Under the pieces are notes generated by a model, which saw only the letters and a program-made list of their open reading frames with translations, searched no databases and was not told the DNA's origin. A stretch of 64,000 nucleotides of DNA from JAGLOK01 sp963677605 (GTDB taxonomy: Bacteria; Bacillota; Clostridia; Christensenellales; UMGS416), in NCBI GenBank assembly GCA_963677605.2, contig CAXXDX010000006.1, positions 806,001 through 870,000 of the forward strand, in the 5' to 3' direction. The translations under genes were made by a program, and so were the position numbers. This document shows positions 61,462 to 64,000 of this stretch, piece by piece (positions within the stretch are counted from its first letter, which is position 1; each line of letters begins with the position of its first letter).

Positions 61462-61902
61462 CTATCCCCCAATAACCTTATCGCTGTCTGCTTTACTCAG
61501 AAGTTTTATATTTATTGCAGAGTTCAGACCTGCTGCAAATAGGAATACTGCAGAGAAAATAAGGCTTGTTATTGCCAATATGTATTTCCCGCCGAAAAGC
61601 ATTTCCAAAGTTTTATAATGTGATGGAAGCCAAAAGATTCGAACAACTTGTACTACACCCAACAAAGCCACATAAATGTTCCATTTTTTGGTGTAGAGCT
61701 TTAGTTTCTCGCTGCTTAAAAACACAAGCATCATGAAAATTATGTTCATAAGCACATCGGCTCCGGTTACCCAATCGGGAGCAATGCTCCTGTTTGTATA
61801 TATACTCACAAAATAAACAACATTTGCAATAATACTTAAAATACATAAAGTTGCAGACAGTTTATCTGTCTGATATTTCATTCTGTTGGGATTTCTTTTC
61901 AC
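61462..61902 (-). CDS. small 4-TM membrane protein B, unknown function
   Basis: 146 residues, basic N-terminus (KRNPNRMKYQTDK) and four predicted helices at about 17-34, 47-63, 74-92 and 108-130. No EAA loop and no recognised family. Starts 4 bases inside the end of gene A and ends 3 bp before the ATPase gene. Confidence 0.75.
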   Translation of the reverse strand: MKRNPNRMKYQTDKLSATLCILSIIANVVYFVSIYTNRSIAPDWVTGADVLMNIIFMMLVFLSSEKLKLYTKKWNIYVALLGVVQVVRIFWLPSHYKTLEMLFGGKYILAITSLIFSAVFLFAAGLNSAINIKLLSKADSDKVIGG

Positions 61903-62471
61903 GCCTCAATTCCCCCCATTTGTTTTCTTTCATTTCGCATATTAATAGTCTTCCAAATAAGATTTGCCACAAGTGCCAGAGATGTAATAAACAAAATAAT
62001 AGATAATACTACTCCCATATCCATCATAAATGTTGAGTATACAAACCTTAGATTGAGCATATCCGTAATTTCTTTCATTCTCTCAAAATCAAGCTGAACA
62101 TATAGCTGCTTTATATAAAGGGCGTTAACAATTAATGTTGCACCATAGTAAAATGAAAAAATACTAAAGGCCGTTGTTGTAATATAGTTTGACACATAAT
62201 ACAAACGTCTTTTATGAGTTAAAAATAAAAACATAGATATACATAAAAGCATCTGTATAAAACTGTCTCGGAATAACTGTCTGTTAAACGGCTGAATGTT
62301 AAAGTATAATTCTGCGCCTTCTATATAAAGCATAGAGCTGCCTGAATCGGTATGGTAATTCAAACTATATAAGTTTGTAGCAAAACCTAGCGCAAACATA
62401 AACATAGTACATGCAAGTACTAATGCTGCAATCACTGTAATCTTTTGAAATTTCATCTGTTTATGTCCCAT
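61899..62471 (-). CDS. small 4-TM membrane protein A, unknown function
   Basis: 190 residues with four predicted helices: about 9-30, 70-85, 92-115 and 148-170. An extracellular-type loop between helices 1 and 2 (about 32-68) contains YSLNYHTDSGSSMLYIEGAEL. The basic tail NMRNERKQMGG fits an inside end. No recognised family. First gene after the binding protein hairpin; its stop overlaps the start of gene B by four bases. Confidence 0.75.
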   Translation of the reverse strand: MGHKQMKFQKITVIAALVLACTMFMFALGFATNLYSLNYHTDSGSSMLYIEGAELYFNIQPFNRQLFRDSFIQMLLCISMFLFLTHKRRLYYVSNYITTTAFSIFSFYYGATLIVNALYIKQLYVQLDFERMKEITDMLNLRFVYSTFMMDMGVVLSIILFITSLALVANLIWKTINMRNERKQMGGIEA

Positions 62472-62499
62472 GAGGCACCTCTCAAGTAATTAAGTACGG

Positions 62500-62520
62500 G
62501 AAAGGGAGTAAATCCCTTTC
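62500..62520 (-). other. intercistronic hairpin after the binding-protein gene
   Basis: Perfect 8 bp stem GAAAGGGA / TCCCTTTC with a 5 nt loop, extended by a CG pair beyond one mismatch. No T tract follows, which suits mRNA stabilisation rather than termination. Confidence 0.6.
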
Positions 62521-62544
62521 TCGCACATAGTAGTTTTAGTCGTA

Positions 62545-64000
62545 TTAGTCCATCAGTTCCTGAATTCTTGCATAAGCGCTTCTGTATGCTTCAACAAAAA
62601 TCTTACCGTTAAGTTCATTGTAGAGATAGTCAATTACTTCATCTTTAGCAAGTAATGTTTCTCCATTTGCATTTGTTCCGCCGAATCCATAGATAACATA
62701 GTCAGTATAGAAAATACGGTCATTATCGTTATTTCCGTTTCTGAATGCTGTAACTATGTCACTGCAGTTATCAACTATCAAAGTTTCCTCAGCCGCTGTA
62801 AGCGGGAATGCTGCAGGAACAAGTGATCTGTATCCTTCAGGAGCTGTAGCTGCATCTGTAACAAGGTGTCTTACGCTGCCTGCGTCTATTGCTGCAAGTA
62901 CGTTAGCCAAGCCAACTTTGCCGTTTTCTGCAACTGTCTGATATTCCATTCCCTGCTCTTTAATATATCCTATTGGGAATGTAGCTCCGAGCCATTTGCG
63001 ATAGTAGTTTGTATAGCTTCCGTTTGCCAGATCATAGAGCTCTGTAAGAGCAGCGTCAGCAAGTTTAGGTACCATTTCTCCGCGGTACATTGTCTCACCG
63101 TCAATCCAAGCTTCTGGGCCATAACTCATAAGCCTGTTTCCTTCTTCAGAATACTGATAGTCAAACAATGCAAGTGCTCTGTGAAGTTTTGCTTCATCAT
63201 CAGCAAGAGTAGCAAGTATTGACCAGCCGTTCGGTTTAACTGAACGCCATGAAGTTACGAGTGAATAATAGTTTCCATCTCCATCCCAATCAGCTACCGG
63301 AGGTATTACAGGTGCAAGATTGAAGCCTTCGATATCAACTGTGTTGTTGTAAACTGTTGTTGTCTGGCAATAGTCAAATGTCATAAAGCCAAGGTTGTCG
63401 TTGAGCAAACGTGCACGGTGATCTCCGCCGTTAAGTCCTGCTGTTGATTCATCTTTATCAAAGTCTTGAAGGATTAAGCCTTCTTTATAAAGCATATTCA
63501 TCTTTTCAACTGCGTCTATAAGCTCAGGCTGGAATCTTCCGTCCTGAAGTTCGCCGTTTTCGTCAATGAAGAACCAGTTGCTTCTTGACTCAAGACCTTT
63601 AACACCAAAGATGTTTGTGAATGAGAATAACTGCTGGATACGTCCTGCCTGATATTTTCTCACAAAGAATGGTACTGCGTCATAATCATCCTGGCCTGTG
63701 AGAAGCTGAGTATTAGCAAGTACGCAGCGCATAAGAGCTACCAATTCATCAGCATTGTATGCTGCATCCACACCGCAGAAATGATCTGAACGTTTTACAT
63801 GGACACCTGCATATGTAGTGTCAATGTAGTCTTTAAGAGCCTGTACTAAACTTGCGCCGTCTTTTGTAGGAAGCTCGTTCTGTATTGTAATAATGTTTTT
63901 GTCATATTTCACAGCGACTTCCTGAGTGCCGGATCCGTCACCTGTTGTTGCCAGAATTGTAGTATCAAGTGATTCAGGCATATAAGGTGTGTAGAAAGTG
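62545..64000 (-). CDS. sugar-binding protein of a third importer, N-terminus outside the window
   Basis: The frame is open through base 64000 (TFYTPYMPESL before the first Met in view), so about 485 C-terminal residues are seen and the signal peptide and lipobox are missing. Sequence such as LAPVIPPVADWDGDGNYYSLV, KPNGWSILATLADDEAKLHRALALFDYQYSEEGNRLMSYG and AYARIQELMD fits a large family 1 solute-binding protein. The same acidic metal-like loop as in the LplA class is present (DWDGDGN). It would deliver sugars to permeases probably encoded beyond the right edge. Confidence 0.85.
   Translation of the reverse strand, partial: TFYTPYMPESLDTTILATTGDGSGTQEVAVKYDKNIITIQNELPTKDGASLVQALKDYIDTTYAGVHVKRSDHFCGVDAAYNADELVALMRCVLANTQLLTGQDDYDAVPFFVRKYQAGRIQQLFSFTNIFGVKGLESRSNWFFIDENGELQDGRFQPELIDAVEKMNMLYKEGLILQDFDKDESTAGLNGGDHRARLLNDNLGFMTFDYCQTTTVYNNTVDIEGFNLAPVIPPVADWDGDGNYYSLVTSWRSVKPNGWSILATLADDEAKLHRALALFDYQYSEEGNRLMSYGPEAWIDGETMYRGEMVPKLADAALTELYDLANGSYTNYYRKWLGATFPIGYIKEQGMEYQTVAENGKVGLANVLAAIDAGSVRHLVTDAATAPEGYRSLVPAAFPLTAAEETLIVDNCSDIVTAFRNGNNDNDRIFYTDYVIYGFGGTNANGETLLAKDEVIDYLYNELNGKIFVEAYRSAYARIQELMD

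Noticed and set aside
1..64000. CRISPR arrays, insertion sequences, tRNA or rRNA genes, attachment sites
   Set aside because: No regularly spaced repeats, transposase motifs, cloverleaf genes or direct repeats of island-border type were seen.

Overview
The window reads as chromosome of a low-GC, Gram-positive-type bacterium of the Firmicutes (Bacillota), probably Clostridia. The evidence is the CUT1 sugar importers with lipoprotein binding proteins, the YesM/YesN two-component pair, an MsmX/UgpC-type shared ATPase, RlmH, AGGAGG ribosome sites, frequent GTG/TTG starts and AT-rich spacers. No rRNA, tRNA, transposase, phage gene or CRISPR array was seen. Nearly all of the 64 kb is a carbohydrate-use island. 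None of its glycoside hydrolases (GHs) has a visible signal peptide, so the strategy appears to be import of oligosaccharides followed by digestion inside the cell.

Layout: (1) 1-811, KDPG-aldolase fragment and rlmH. (2) 819-5145, a small esterase and a TetR-GH1-symporter operon with a doubled operator. (3) 5153-12292, GH95 and a LacI repressor, then a CUT1 importer (binding protein and two permeases) with stable or alternative hairpins around its genes. (4) 12812-14976, GH29 fucosidase plus SGNH esterase. (5) 15010-20996, YesM/YesN sensor pair, an orphan binding protein and a transaldolase-like protein. (6) 21101-28954, two large GH106-like enzymes and a DUF4038-type hydrolase. (7) 29220-35953, GH2, a Gfo/Idh/MocA-like protein, GH42 and a second transaldolase-like protein. 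(8) 36210-37928, an XRE/TPR regulator and a sugar epimerase. (9) 37950-43964, GH95 and a second CUT1 importer. (10) 44265-57137, one long operon: aldo/keto reductase, class II aldolase, LacI repressor, FGGY kinase, GatD-like dehydrogenase, URO-D-like protein, an unclassified 903-residue GH-like protein, GH29 and GH42. (11) 57302-64000, an epimerase, GH105, four small 4-TM membrane proteins around an MsmX-like ATPase, and a truncated binding protein.

How it fits together: GH105, GH106-like, DUF4038, GH2/GH42, GH29 and GH95 together suggest fucosylated, galactosylated plant pectin (rhamnogalacturonan-type) side chains as food. Absence of sulfatases argues against algal fucoidan. The strongest candidate for something undescribed is region 10. 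The same LacI-type palindrome sits just downstream of near-perfect promoters for both the catabolic operon and the adjoining importer. The operon pairs fucosidase and galactosidase genes with reductase, dehydrogenase, kinase and aldolase genes, as if the freed sugar were processed through a sugar alcohol rather than by an isomerase. The second candidate is the set of four small membrane proteins around the only CUT1 ATPase in the window.
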